From contig OZ024824.1 of NCBI GenBank assembly GCA_964016985.1, forward strand, positions 43,244,660 through 43,308,659: a stretch of DNA of 64,000 nt. Direction: 5' to 3'. The notes under the pieces are model-generated. The model did no database searches and was not told where the DNA came from. It saw only the letters and a list, made by a program, of their open reading frames with translations. Numbering within the stretch: position 1 is the first letter of the stretch; each line of letters opens with the position of its first letter. Origin of the DNA: Anodontia alba. Taxonomy: Eukaryota > Mollusca > Bivalvia > Lucinida > Lucinidae. A program made the translations under genes and the position numbers. Positions 31,601 to 39,900 of the stretch are shown here, piece by piece.

Positions 31601-32573
31601 ATCTACACTAAACAGGCATTGTTGGTACTCATTAGCAGCACATAAAGACGCTTCTAATAACTTGTTGATACTCATTAGAAGTGCCTAAAGACGCTTCTTA
31701 TAAGTACAAGCAAATATTATTTTCGCTTAGACAATTATTATGCACATCCCTCTTATTTATGGCTATTTAAAAACCATGATTTTTAGACTGTATTGTGAAA
31801 ATGAGGAAACCTCTGGCTTATAAAAGTACTTTAAGAGATACTCGTCTTGTACAAAATAGTGACAGAAATAACAAACAGATTGAAATCAGGTTAAACTAAA
31901 CTTAACCTTCTGAAAAAATATGGATTTACCCAGGAAAGGCCACAGTCCTAGCAATACACCGAATAAGAGTTGGCTGACATAAAACGACACCATAAAAGAG
32001 CAATTTATCGAAATCAGAACAAATAACGACGAGAAACACCGTCTTGCTCAGCTCAGATGAGCATGACATTGGTCCTGCTAATGAATCTCAAATTACTAAC
32101 AATTGCAAATTCTTTTTATTAACATAGCTGAGCATGACAATTTCTCTGCTTATAAAGATATATACTATTGGCATTTTCATATTGGCAGAGAAAATTTCAT
32201 GCTCAGATGAGTTGAGCGCGAAAAAGTTTTATAACCTCGGGGCCAGGTTTTATCCTTAATCCTGGTAGAGTTTCAAAGTCATATAATTATTCCGTGAGCA
32301 TAGGTTACCTAATTTATCAGGAGATAAAATGGGATAAAATGTATTGTTTTTCAAAGCTGTGATGAAACAGCACTAGTGGTTCAAGTACAAACTGGATCTT
32401 CCTTTTTTGCATATCACGTAAGGTCCATTTATCATGCTACGCAATTCTTGTCATATTTCAGGGATGAAAACAAGCAAGAGGAAGTGTGGAAACAAACAAT
32501 GGAATATTTAAAGGATCACTTTACAGAAGAAGAAATACTTTGCTTGGAAGGCGCTGAGCCTTCGAATACATGA
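20467..32573 (+). CDS. Short-chain dehydrogenase/reductase gene 1 (eight exons, complete)
   Basis: Exons 20467-20542, 21642-21727, 26075-26282, 27951-27985, 28672-28872, 29783-29933, 31347-31473 and 32462-32573 join in frame to about 331 codons. The Rossmann cofactor motif is TGANTGLGYEVAK (TGxxxGxG). NAG appears as VCNAGV, followed by VNYLGHFLLIG, the catalytic-Ser strand IVLVSSDMHRW, and the catalytic YGRSK (YxxxK). The NPGLVDTEI loop and an AAINPELNGVSGIYFKDC C-terminal segment complete the fold. The layout resembles the WWOX, DHRSX and retinol dehydrogenase SDRs, so it is a probable NAD(P)(H)-dependent oxidoreductase with unknown substrate. No signal peptide is obvious; a short hydrophilic start precedes the fold. 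The ATG has A at -3 and G at +4. A tandem paralogue starts at 36859. Confidence 0.9.
21140..21330 (-). repeat. Reversed partial copy of the 25085/59822 repeat
   Basis: Sequence ending in TATTGTTATGGAACATCAAT is the inverse of ATTGATGTTCCATAACAATA at about 25363-25382. The similarity continues through the flanking AAAATTT-rich sequence and the CTTGTTCAA region. Confidence 0.6.
21642..21727 (+). CDS. SDR gene 1 exon 2
   Basis: The acceptor TTTTTTGTAG ends at 21641 and the donor is GTACAA at 21728. It completes the split Gly and encodes LGYEVAKWIAMMGGTVVMAC then RSEDKAME, the cofactor-binding helix and second strand. Its arginine after the second strand suggests an NADP(H) preference, which is inference. 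Confidence 0.9.
22977..23278. mobile_element. TA-flanked MITE (CAGTCGACTCTCGTTATC family), copy 2
   Basis: Ends are CAGTCGACTGTCGTTATCTC and ATAACGAAAGTCGACTG with TA on both sides. The interior matches copy 1 (AAGTGAAAATCTGGTCCCTG, CAATATTTTCAATATATCT), but the central hairpin has decayed. Confidence 0.85.
23350..23589. mobile_element. Intact MITE with GGGCCCGTTCAAAGC ends
   Basis: Left GGGCCCGTTCAAAGCTAACG and right CGCTTTGAACAACTGGACCC are inverted. The centre is a perfect palindrome, GAGTAGCTTTTGCA / TGCAAAAGCTACTC, inside TTTTTGCTGAAAAAATG and its complement. This is the reference copy for the split element at 2465-4240. Confidence 0.8.
23730..23791. repeat. (CA)n microsatellite
   Basis: About 30 CA units follow a short C run. 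It yields a spurious Thr-His reading frame. Confidence 0.95.
24189..24385. mobile_element. MITE fragment (GAGCCAGCGCATGAC family)
   Basis: The left end TTGAGCCAGCGCATGACAAA is present. The internal hairpin ACTCTGATCAGCCTGCGCAT / ATGCGCAGGCTGATCTGAGT is nearly perfect. The right terminal repeat is missing, so the copy is truncated. Confidence 0.7.
25085..25625. repeat. ~540-bp repeat with inverted ends, copy 1
   Basis: The ends CTTTCGACGTCTTTCGG and CCGAAAGATGTCGAAAG are inverted. The interior has GGCGTTTTATTCTAAATGGA, an (ATT)n run and a poly(A) tract. A second copy with the same order is at 59822-60410, and a reversed fragment is at 21140-21330. Confidence 0.65.
25297..25326. repeat. (ATT)n microsatellite
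   Basis: About ten ATT units lie inside the 25085-25625 repeat. Confidence 0.9.
25669..25949 (-). mobile_element. 280-bp foldback MITE, copy 2
   Basis: It has the same orientation as copy 1, with ends CATTACGAAAACACGCC / GGCATGTTTTCGTGATG and hairpin arms of GGGTACTCGTTAGAACCGCC type. The loop carries an extra CGA. Confidence 0.85.
26075..26282 (+). CDS. SDR gene 1 exon 3
   Basis: The acceptor TTTCAG ends at 26074 and the donor is GTAAGA at 26283. It spans 69 codons plus one base, from AMRKMNKEYKELKEKG through LDLSSFQST to LHVLVCNAGVCKAKY. It carries the conserved Asp of LDLSS and the NAG motif. Confidence 0.9.
26283..27950 (+). other. SDR gene 1 intron 3
   Basis: The intron contains a foldback fragment (26560-26600), a T-rich stretch (26898-26957), and a reverse SINE close to its 3' end. 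The rest, including 26970-27570, shows nothing I can name. Confidence 0.6.
27586..27888 (-). mobile_element. tRNA-derived SINE, reverse, with target duplication
   Basis: The 14-bp duplication TTGAATTTGTAGTT lies at 27572-27585 and 27889-27902. In reverse it begins GGCCTCAGTGGCTCAGTTGG (A-box), then GGGTTCATCCCCCGCCG (B-box region), the common body and the CAACACAAACAAAC tail. Its downstream duplication ends only 48 bp before the acceptor-bounded start of exon 4. Confidence 0.92.
27951..27985 (+). CDS. SDR gene 1 exon 4 (35-bp microexon)
   Basis: The acceptor is CCAAAG ending at 27950 and the donor is GTAAGT at 27986. It encodes E(K)TEDGFESQLQ, which continues directly into VNYLGHF of exon 5. 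The homologous 35-bp exon at 51464 confirms it. Confidence 0.88.
28672..28872 (+). CDS. SDR gene 1 exon 5 (catalytic exon)
   Basis: The acceptor TTTGCAG ends at 28671 and the donor is GTAGAG at 28873. Its 67 codons contain NYLGHFLLIG (the structural Asn), IVLVSSDMHRW (catalytic Ser region) and CYGRSKLYQ with the Tyr and Lys of the active site. Confidence 0.92.
29783..29933 (+). CDS. SDR gene 1 exon 6
   Basis: The acceptor TTTTTTTAG ends at 29782 and the donor is GTAATG at 29934. It encodes IMQMHCLRRRLRSTN, the CVNPGLVDTEI loop that follows the active site in SDRs, and a diverged hydrophilic stretch ending CRFI. Confidence 0.9.
30140..30370. repeat. Dispersed repeat, second copy of the 1-330 unit
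   Basis: It shares AATATAATCGGCACTATA, the AGTAAAGTAAAATAAAAA run and GTTGCCTTTGGAAACA with 50-180, in the same order and orientation. Confidence 0.6.
30400..30860 (+). repeat. Repeated echoes of the exon 6 donor region
   Basis: The motif TGTCGCTTTATAGGTAATGA, which spans the 3' end and donor of exon 6, recurs at about 30411, 30634 and, diverged, 30559, 30729 and 30820. Each is followed by CATTTGGATTGCAG-like and TCAGTCGAACGACG-like sequence. This is a local tandem duplication of the exon-intron junction. Confidence 0.7.
30877..31156 (+). mobile_element. 280-bp foldback MITE, copy 3
   Basis: Its orientation is opposite to copies 1 and 2, with ends CATCACGAAAACATACC / GGCGTGTTTTCGTGATG. The hairpin centre CCGCCTCGTCGAGGCGG is a perfect palindrome. 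Confidence 0.85.
31347..31473 (+). CDS. SDR gene 1 exon 7
   Basis: The acceptor TATTCAG ends at 31346 and the donor is GTATAT at 31474. It encodes MMRTPLEGANSIIYAAINPE and LNGVSGIYFKDCK, the conserved C-terminal SDR segment, and ends with two bases of an Arg codon. Confidence 0.9.
32043..32246. repeat. CAGCTGAGCATGA / CCTCGGGGCC element
   Basis: It shares AATCTCAAATTACTAACAA, TAGCTGAGCATGA and TTTTATAACCTCGGGGCC with 53290-53518. Internal GAAAATTTCATGCTCAGATG is the inverse of the left part, so it is a foldback MITE. Partial copies are at 29495-29585 and 57530-57600. Confidence 0.65.
32462..32573 (+). CDS. SDR gene 1 exon 8 with stop
   Basis: The acceptor CATATTTCAG ends at 32461. The first base completes Arg, then 36 codons (DENKQEEVWKQTMEYLKDHF and a charged tail) lead to TGA at 32571-32573. 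The C-terminal helix QEEVWKQT is what SDRs of this group usually have. Confidence 0.87.
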
Positions 32574-32878
32574 ATATGTACGAAACAAAAAAACACTATT
32601 TGGTTGTGAATTATAATGTTTTTTTGTTTTTTTTTCGTACTGAAGACATTGCAGTTTACAAAAAGGAAATGTTTCTTTCCATCCATTCCATTTATATCAT
32701 GGTAAAACGATACTCAGTCTGATGTACGCATTCAATAAGTATTCGCCATTGTCAAGCAGTGTTCTTTTTTTTACCTCAGTTGCGGATTGTATCTTTCGAT
32801 TTTGTTAAGTTCGCAGAGATTATTCATATTATTTAATTTACTTTCTCATAAACACTTTTCTCTTGAAGGGGGTGGTCG

Positions 32879-33182
32879 GGTGGTGCGAAGGTGCTGTGTA
32901 TCTTACATCACTGGGGCGTCCAACTGATATTGGCTTACAGTTGGGCAAGGCCTGCTATCCTTGTAGTGGGTAAGGGTAGAGGGGAATGTTTTTAGTTCTT
33001 CTGTTTCTTCACTTTCATTCCTGTTCCTCTTTCTTCTCTGTCCCTCTTTCTTCTCTGTCCCTCTCTTTCATCTCCTCTACTCTCTCTTCTATCTCTTTTC
33101 TCCCTTTCTCTGGGAGACGACACAAAATGACCCTCAAGGGTTGACGTGTCGTAAAACCCCAACACAATCAAAAAAAAAAAAA
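32879..33182 (+). mobile_element. Second SINE-type retroelement with target duplication
   Basis: The 13-bp duplication TTTTCTCTTGAAG lies at 32866-32878 and 33183-33195. The 304-bp element starts with a G-rich head, has a CT-rich middle, and ends GTCGTAAAACCCCAACACAA then poly(A). The 3' end clearly resembles the end of the tRNA SINEs (GCCGTAAAACCTCAACACAA), while the head and body do not. It probably lies within the 3' UTR of SDR gene 1. Confidence 0.82.
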
Positions 33183-33619
33183 TTTTCTCTTGAAGTTTGC
33201 GTAAAACATGTTTCGCGTTCATGAAAACCGTTTAGCATTGCTTACAGCATGAATTCGTCACTGATGAATTGTGCAAGTCTTTGACCTACTTTGTTGGCAG
33301 ACCGAATAGGTTAGTTGGCTTTATAAAATTATTTTAAGGAGAAATATTCGAATCTATGAACAAAAAGGTATTATGGTTTTGGACTAATGCATTAGGAATT
33401 TTTTATAGAGTAATATTGTAATGCCTTCTATTTACATTGTAAAGTATTTGTATATGTTTTATGATGTAAGAAGTCTGTCACATAAACATTAAAACCGACT
33501 TCATTTACTTATTAAAGTTCTTATGTGGGTCACCCAAATGACCACATTACCTCAAACATCTATGTGAGATATATACCTCTTAGACATACCTCAAGATAAA
33601 GCGTGTTTTTCTACCAAAC

Positions 33620-33750
33620 AATATTGGCGTTTTTCTTATTTCTCCAGGGAAACATATGTCTTGCGTACACATTAGAAGCGCCTCTGTGAAGAGCTTCTGA
33701 TGAGTGCTCACAACATATGTTTTGATGGAGAAATAAGAAAAAAAAATATC
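33620..33750. repeat. Short foldback MITE copy
   Basis: Left CTTATTTCTCCAGG...CATATGTC...ATTAGAAGCGCCTC pairs with AGAGCTTCTGATGAG...CAACATATG...GGAGAAATAAG. It belongs to the 842-955 family. Confidence 0.65.
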
Positions 33751-33964
33751 TTGATACCTTACTTAACTAGAGCTGTCCGCAAGGTTTTCTTTTTTTTTTT
33801 CTTTTTTTTTTTCACCACATAATAAGGGGAATGAAGATTTGGGTTATTAAGCACATTTTGTTACATATATTATGTAACAATGGATGCTAAGCAGTAATTA
33901 ATTGCATTCCATTTGTATTAAAAATTCGGAGTGGCTATTGACAAATATTTGCCAATAACCAATA

Positions 33965-34130
33965 TACGTTGTAATGACTGTTGATAAACGTTTGTCAATA
34001 GTGATTTTTACGCGAAATCGCTATTGACAAACGTTTGTCAATAGTGATTTGTACATGGAATCGCTATTGACAAGCGTTTGTCAATAGTGATTTTCACGTG
34101 AAATCGCTATTGACAAACGTTTTGAATAAA
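33965..34130. repeat. 43-bp tandem array of palindromes
   Basis: Units start at about 33978, 34021, 34064 and 34107. Each carries a 24-bp palindrome centred on GACAAACGTTTGTC (perfect at 34021-34044) plus a TGATTTTTACGCGAAATCG spacer. Isolated palindromes recur at about 34415, 34542 and 34586. Confidence 0.9.
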
Positions 34131-34410
34131 AAACTGAAACCAGAAGACACAGGTCGCTGGACAAGATTATATTTAACTTGTTCTCTCCCTTCATGGAAAT
34201 ACACAATTTAAAGCAATACGCAACTGTGACATGGACTGTTAATAAACTTGTATTTATATGTTTGAACAATCTTTTTAATAATAATAATAATAAATGTTTT
34301 GTTGATCTTTTGAATAATTTTGAGGTATCTCCGAGTAAAACGAACACACAATTGCATAATCAAACAATGTTGACAATGACAAGTTTATACTGTAAATCAG
34401 TGCACGCAAA

Positions 34411-34630
34411 ATCACTATTGACAAGCGTTTGTCGTTAGCGATTTTTACACATTTTCGGTTTCCTCTTCCTCTTGGGGTCTGGGAAGGGCTGCGGTTTGTG
34501 ATTGTGGCATTCCCTGGACTTTTCTCTTACCTTTGTTTTTCGCTATGGACAAGCGTTTGTCAATAGTCACTTTTACGAAAAATAGTAATTGACAAATGTT
34601 TGTCAATAGTCATTTTACGTAAAAACGCTG
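34411..34630. repeat. Distal palindromes and a dispersed block
   Basis: Three more copies of the CTATTGACAA...TTGTCAATAG palindrome (34415, 34542, 34586) surround a block at 34455-34530. That block (TCTGGGAAGGGCTGCGGTTT, GTGATTGTGGCA, TCCCTGGACTTTTCT) is repeated at 59257-59333. Confidence 0.75.
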
Positions 34631-35112
34631 TTGTACCTAGCCTCTTCCTTGAAAATTACTAAATGCTGAAAACTCGCCTAAAATTGTAGACCCTCGTACC
34701 CATGTTTTCACTATATATTACATAGATTTGTAAACATAATGATCCTGGTAAAGTTTGTTTGTATACTTATTTGTTACTGGTTTGTTTGCTAGATCGGCAA
34801 ATGCATTAAGGATAGATGTTTGTCAGAAATCGGATTTATTCACAGATGTTCTGTGGAGGTAAAAAGAAAAGAAATAATATTATATCAATTGTAATTCATT
34901 TGATTTTTTTTTATTTCTGTCCCCCATGGGAGCAAAGTCTTTTTTTTTTTTTTTTTTTTTTTTTTAGAGTAGACATTTTTGAAGGAACGTGGTTTACAGG
35001 AAAGTAAAGAGGAAGTCACAAGAGTTATCTCCCTTGTAGAAAATAGCGTCAAAAGTACCAAGTCTATCCAATCCCATTAATACCCACATTCTTTTCACCG
35101 TGAATTGAGCTA

Positions 35113-35460
35113 CAGTCAACCCTCATTATACCGACACTCGATACAACGACAAAATTCGTTAAACTGACAATTGGACTAGCACGGAAACCCTCTCTCAAGA
35201 GGTGACATTTAATCAGAAATTATGCAGAAACATTGTTATTCAATTCTACAAGAAACATATGTTTTGGATATTTGTTAAAATCGCCTCATCGAGGCGAATC
35301 TAGCAAATATCACAAACATACGTTCTATAAAGAAATAACAATAAAACATGGCATTTTTTTGCATATCAGTCTGCTTATTAAGGATTCTTTTCAACAGCCA
35401 ATTCATTTTAATTGCAATATCTTTGGGAACAAATACTATCGTTGTAACGAGGGTTCACTG
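35113..35460. mobile_element. TA-flanked MITE with a nested hairpin
   Basis: Ends CAGTCAACCCTCATTATACC and GTTGTAACGAGGGTTCACTG are flanked by TA. The hairpin at about 35255-35335 has AATCGCCTCATCGAGGCGA at its centre and is a separate foldback unit inside it. Confidence 0.75.
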
Positions 35461-35554
35461 TATTAGCTTTAAGATTTCAATAAAACACAGATCCTTGTTA
35501 TGATATTTCTCAAAAACAATGTCCGGTAGGTGGTATTTAGGTCTTGATCACTAA

Positions 35555-35806
35555 TCTAACTGGTAAAACAACTGGAAGAGGAAGTGCGAAAGGGCTTGAA
35601 AAGACAATCAGCAAGAAACAAAGGAGAACAGTAGGCGGTAAGAAAGATAGAATGAGAGCGAGAATTCTTTGACCACTGACCCTGCTGAACCAATACCAGG
35701 CATCTCCAAAGATATGGGATTGAAAAAACTACCTCCCACAGATGAACTAGACAATTTCCTCAATGAAAAAGAGGAAGAAGATGACTCTGAGGAGGAAGAA
35801 AGTTAA
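35555..35806 (+). pseudogene. Coding-like remnant with basic body and acidic tail, one frameshift
   Basis: From about 35555 one frame reads LTGKTTGRGSAKGLEKTISK and continues KQRRTVGGKKDRMRARIL until TGA at about 35671. A second frame then reads TDPAEPIPGISKDMGLKKLP, PTDELDNFLNEKEEEDDSEE and ends at TAA 35804-35806. Lys/Arg-rich followed by an acidic C-terminus looks like a nucleolar or chromatin-type protein, but I do not recognise the family. No splice sites or start codon fit clearly; a retrocopy fragment is the simplest reading. The stop lies inside the TTAA (35803-35806) that bounds a truncated piggyBac-like MITE. Confidence 0.4.
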
Positions 35807-35936
35807 CTGATATGGATCTTTACTGCTTGCCATTAACTTTGTGAATTTATATTAACAATCTAGATTAAGTAATCTGATTGGCTGACAACTGGAACTGGGC
35901 GTAGCATCTTTGTTTATTTAGCCTGGCAAAGGTTAA
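35803..35936 (-). mobile_element. Truncated, reversed TTAA MITE, family 1
   Basis: TTAA occurs at both ends. In reverse it carries TAACCTTTGCCAGGCTAAAT, GATGCTACGCCCAGTTCCAG and TTGTCAGCCAATCAGATTAC as in the 4295 and 15878 copies. The hairpin half is mostly lost. Confidence 0.65.
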
Positions 35937-36193
35937 AAACAAAACAAAATATGAAAAACGAATGCTAGACTTAAGTTTAAGCTGCTAAGGGCTCAAACAT
36001 GCATATACGCTTTATAGCTTTAAAAATGGCCCTTTTAGCATATGCAAATAGCGAACACGTAGATCAGCCTGAACAACCTTGGACTCTGTCGGGGTCATCT
36101 GTGTTCGTCCATGTATACAACTGATTCTATACGACAAACAACGTATTGGTTGATCAGACTTAGCAAATGCAGAGGCTGGCAGTGCTTCGTTAT

Positions 36194-36473
36194 CATCACG
36201 AAAACATGCCTATATAATTTTGACCCCCTTAAACCCCACTTTTATATAGTAAAACTGGGGTTTACAGGGGTATACAAATTTTTTTCTTATTTCTGCTCAA
36301 AAACATAGATTGTGGGTACCCCTTAGAACCGCCTCGACTAGGCGGTTCTAACGAGTACCCGCAATCTATGTTTTGAGCAGAAATATGAAAAATATCAGAA
36401 TTTTTTCTCTGAAAATTTTCATTTTTTGGTGGTAGTATTTTCAGTTTACTTAAATAGGCATGTTTTCGTAATG
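36194..36473 (+). mobile_element. 280-bp foldback MITE, copy 4
   Basis: Ends are CATCACGAAAACATGCC / GGCATGTTTTCGTAATG. It lies 385 bp upstream of the SDR gene 2 start codon, so its hairpin may sit in the promoter region. Confidence 0.85.
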
Positions 36474-36858
36474 TCAACTGTGCGATAAAGACCGTTTTCC
36501 CACGTTGAACATCATAGACATATAGTCTCATACCTCCAGCTAAGGTTTTTTTTATCGTTAACCAAAAAGTTTTGATATTTTTCTTATTTCTCCAGAAAAA
36601 GACACGTGTTGTGGGTACTCATTTCATAAGTTTTCGGGAAGAAATTATAAACATATGTACCTGTTACCACCTCCCTACTCTTATCTGCAGCCGCGATTCA
36701 TAAATACGGTCAAATAGATAAGTTATTTTTAAATGTAAACATCTATTTACTATAATTATCATATAACCTAAATGCAACTGATATATGGTTCAAGGTGTAT
36801 GTGTAAAGAAAAGTGAATAAAAGTGTGTACTTTGTAGAAAAAAAAAAGAAAAAAAATT

Positions 36859-36934
36859 ATGGGCGGAAAAATTTCGTTTCCAGTCATTCAAATTCCAAAG
36901 GAGAGAATGTTTATTGTTACTGGAGCTAATACAG
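36859..36934 (+). CDS. SDR gene 2 exon 1
   Basis: The exon opens with ATG (A at -3) and encodes MGGKISFPVIQIPKERMFIV then TGANT, against MGGKVSFPIIQIPKERIFLV in gene 1. The donor is GTGATT at 36935. It is 76 bp, identical in length to its paralogue. Confidence 0.88.
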
Positions 36935-39900
36935 GTGATTTTTTTTTCTGGGAAATTCGTTTCTTTTTAACTGCACATTAACAGTATTTCAGTGATTTGG
37001 GGATAAGATGATAACATAGTTAAATCACTGGGTAAGGTACGAGCGTAGAGAAGATCAGCTATATGCGGAATACCGCTTGAACAACAGGCGAACACCATTA
37101 CGAAAACATGCCTATTCAAATATACTGAAAATTTTACTATCAAAAAATGAAAATTTTCAGATAAAAAAATCAGATATTTTTCTTATTTCTGCTCAAAACA
37201 TAGATTGTGGGTACTCGCTAGAACCGCCTCGACGAGGCGGTTCTAACGAGTACCCACAATCTATGCTTTGAGCAGAAATAAGAAAAATAAAGTATACCCC
37301 TGTAAACCCAAGTTTTACTATATAAAAGTGGGGTTTAAGAGGGTCAAAATTATATAGGCATGTTTTCGTGATGACTAAACCAACAATGCTACAAGGCGGT
37401 CCTGATGACTTTAAATATACCTATAAACCCATAAATACTTAAGCCAGCGCATGGCAAAAACAACAAACTGACATATAGGCCCAGCGAAGACTCAGATCAG
37501 CCTGGGCATCCACCCAGTCTCATCAGAGTCTTCGCTGTGCGCTCAGTGGGTAGTTAAGGACCCAATCTTTCTTCATGCGGACTGTGAAGACTCTGATCAG
37601 ACTGGGCGGATGCCCAGGCTGATCTGAGTCTTCGCTGGGCGCACAAGTCATTTTGTTGGTTCTGTCATGCGCTTACTCATTTAATTCCACACATAAAAAG
37701 ACCATATAATTTCCTTTGCTAGTCTGTCTTGTGTAAATCTAGTTTAGCATTAAACAGTCTAATCTGATATGTCCCTTAGATTAAAAAAATGCACTAAAAC
37801 ATTGAAATGGGATTAAAGGGACAAATAAGGATACAGCAAGTGATAGAAAAAAATGATAAAAAAACAAGTGCAAAAACAAATGGAGCCAATCTATCCATTT
37901 TTACGGACATGTTTCGTAGTAATAGTTGTGGACCGCAGCATGAAAAATTACATTGTGGCGTGTGTGCTCTTTTATGATACAGATTAGGCTGGGCATTCTG
38001 TAGGCGGACAAAGAAGGCCCCGATCAGTCGATCTGTGCCCCCGTTGTTCACATATATGATACGCTTTATATAACAAGTTAGCCTGACCACTGAAATTAAG
38101 ACATCTGTGAGCTGTTTTGATGGGAGGACTTTGCAAACAGCGTAGATCCAGATGAGCCGTCTCACCAGGATCTACGCTGTTTAATATTACAAATTTGTTT
38201 TAATTATTTATTGATTTTTGTTTTTATTTTTTTTTTTTTTTTTTTATTTATTTTTTATTATTATCATTTTTTTATTTATTTATTTTTTTTATTATTTTTT
38301 TTTTTTTATTATGAAATTTTAAATTAACCTGAATTTCAAGAGATATCATTTTCTAATGCAGACAAAAACTGTCGTCTGAAAGGCGTCGAAAAGTTTAGTG
38401 TTTGTACATGTACATAGGCTGCGAGCACTAATATATTGTGTTGCGTTAGTACACATGTGGAGAAAGGTCATATGTAGGTCTTAATGTAGATAAATGGTAT
38501 GTAAGTGTACCCTTTAGCCTAATGATATATGGGCTAAAACATGAGAAAATATACCTTATGAGGTGCACGCAGCGAAGAACTCAGATCAGCCTGTACATCC
38601 CCGCAGTCTCATCACAGTCAGTGTGCAAGAAATCTTTGATCCTTTACTCTCCACATTACGAAAACATGCCTATTCAAATATACTGAAAATTTTACCACCA
38701 AAAAATGAAAATTTTCAGTTAAAAAATTCTGGTATTTTTCATATTTCTGCTCAAACATAGATTGTGGGTACTCGTTAGAACCGCCTTAACGAGGCGGTTC
38801 TAACGAGTACCCTCAATCTATTTTTTGAACAGAAATAAGAAAAATAACATATGCCCCTGTAAACCCCAGTTTTACTATATAAAAGTGGGGTTTAAGGGGG
38901 TCAAAATTATATAGGCATGTTCTCCTGATGACAGAGCCCCCAGCAAACTCTGATAGGTCTGAGTAGGCGCGCAGGCTGACCTGTGTCTTCATGACATGAC
39001 ACATTTTTCACTTTCTACCTGATAAAGCATGAGGCTTTGAATAAAATTAGATTACGTTTTATTCATTAAGACGTGCACGGAATAGGGTGTCGTGGGATAG
39101 GGTTAGTGCGTGTGAGCGTGCGTGCACTTTATTTAGCCCTGAGTGGAAGTCTATGGAATTAGCACTGGTTCCACAAAGTGTACAATCCCAGCGGGTAAAC
39201 GTCGCATCAACTCCGATGCAACGACGTTGATGCGATGTTGTCTCAACGTTGCTTGACCGCTGAGATAAATTGAATCCATCATTGAATTTTAGCGGGGACA
39301 GGAAAACCTCAGCATGAGGTTTCAACGTTCCAGTGGGAAACGAGACTTGCCGAATTTCACACTGGAGCGGTGGACCCGAGGGTTGGCATTTTCCTGTCGT
39401 CACTGAACATCAGTGATCGATTGATTGTTTTTCTCACACGCCATCAAGAAAACCTTACCCTCTTCTTTCGTTGCTCACAAGGAAATGCCGAAACAAAATG
39501 GCGAAAAATAAAAATTAAACAAAATCAACTAATTTTGTTGCCAAAAGAATGACTAAAATAGAATCCATCACTGATGTTCATTGGGGACAGGAAAAGCCCA
39601 ACCGTTCAATAAGGAAACGAGGCTTGCCGAGTTTCCCACTGGAGCGGTGGACCCGAGGGTTGGCATTTTCATGTCGTCAGTGAAAATCAGTGATGGATTC
39701 TTTTTCTTATATGACATCAAGAAAACAATGCCCTTATCTCTCGTTGCTCATATGAAAATGCCGGTGTACCTGTTTATCTTGCACCCTGGGCAGCTTGCCC
39801 CCGGGGGTGACGCTGCCTCTGGGCAGCTTGACCCCCGGGGTGAAGATACCCCGGGGGTAACCCTGGCCTGGGCAACTTGCCCCCTACCCAACCCCCAGAA

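Larger units (their letters stand above)
27986..32461 (+). other. SDR gene 1 introns 4-7
   Basis: Intron 4 shows nothing nameable. Intron 5 has a MITE fragment (28940-29070) and a partial CCTCGGGGCC element (29495-29585). Intron 6 has the dispersed repeat of 1-330, short direct repeats of the ATATGTCGCTTTATAGGTAATG type after exon 6, and a foldback MITE. Intron 7 has a foldback fragment (31620-31700) and the 32043 element. Confidence 0.6.
32574..36858. other. Intergenic region between the SDR genes
   Basis: ATTAAA hexamers at 33488 and 33511 are possible poly(A) signals for SDR gene 1. The region also holds a SINE, a palindrome array, MITEs and one coding-like remnant. The stretches 33200-33480 and 36480-36858 contain no element I can name except a foldback fragment at 36565-36640. 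Confidence 0.55.

Noticed and set aside
36306..36380. Hairpins of the foldback family as transcription terminators
   Set aside because: Intrinsic terminators are bacterial; identical hairpins recur eight times with inverted ends, so they are mobile elements.
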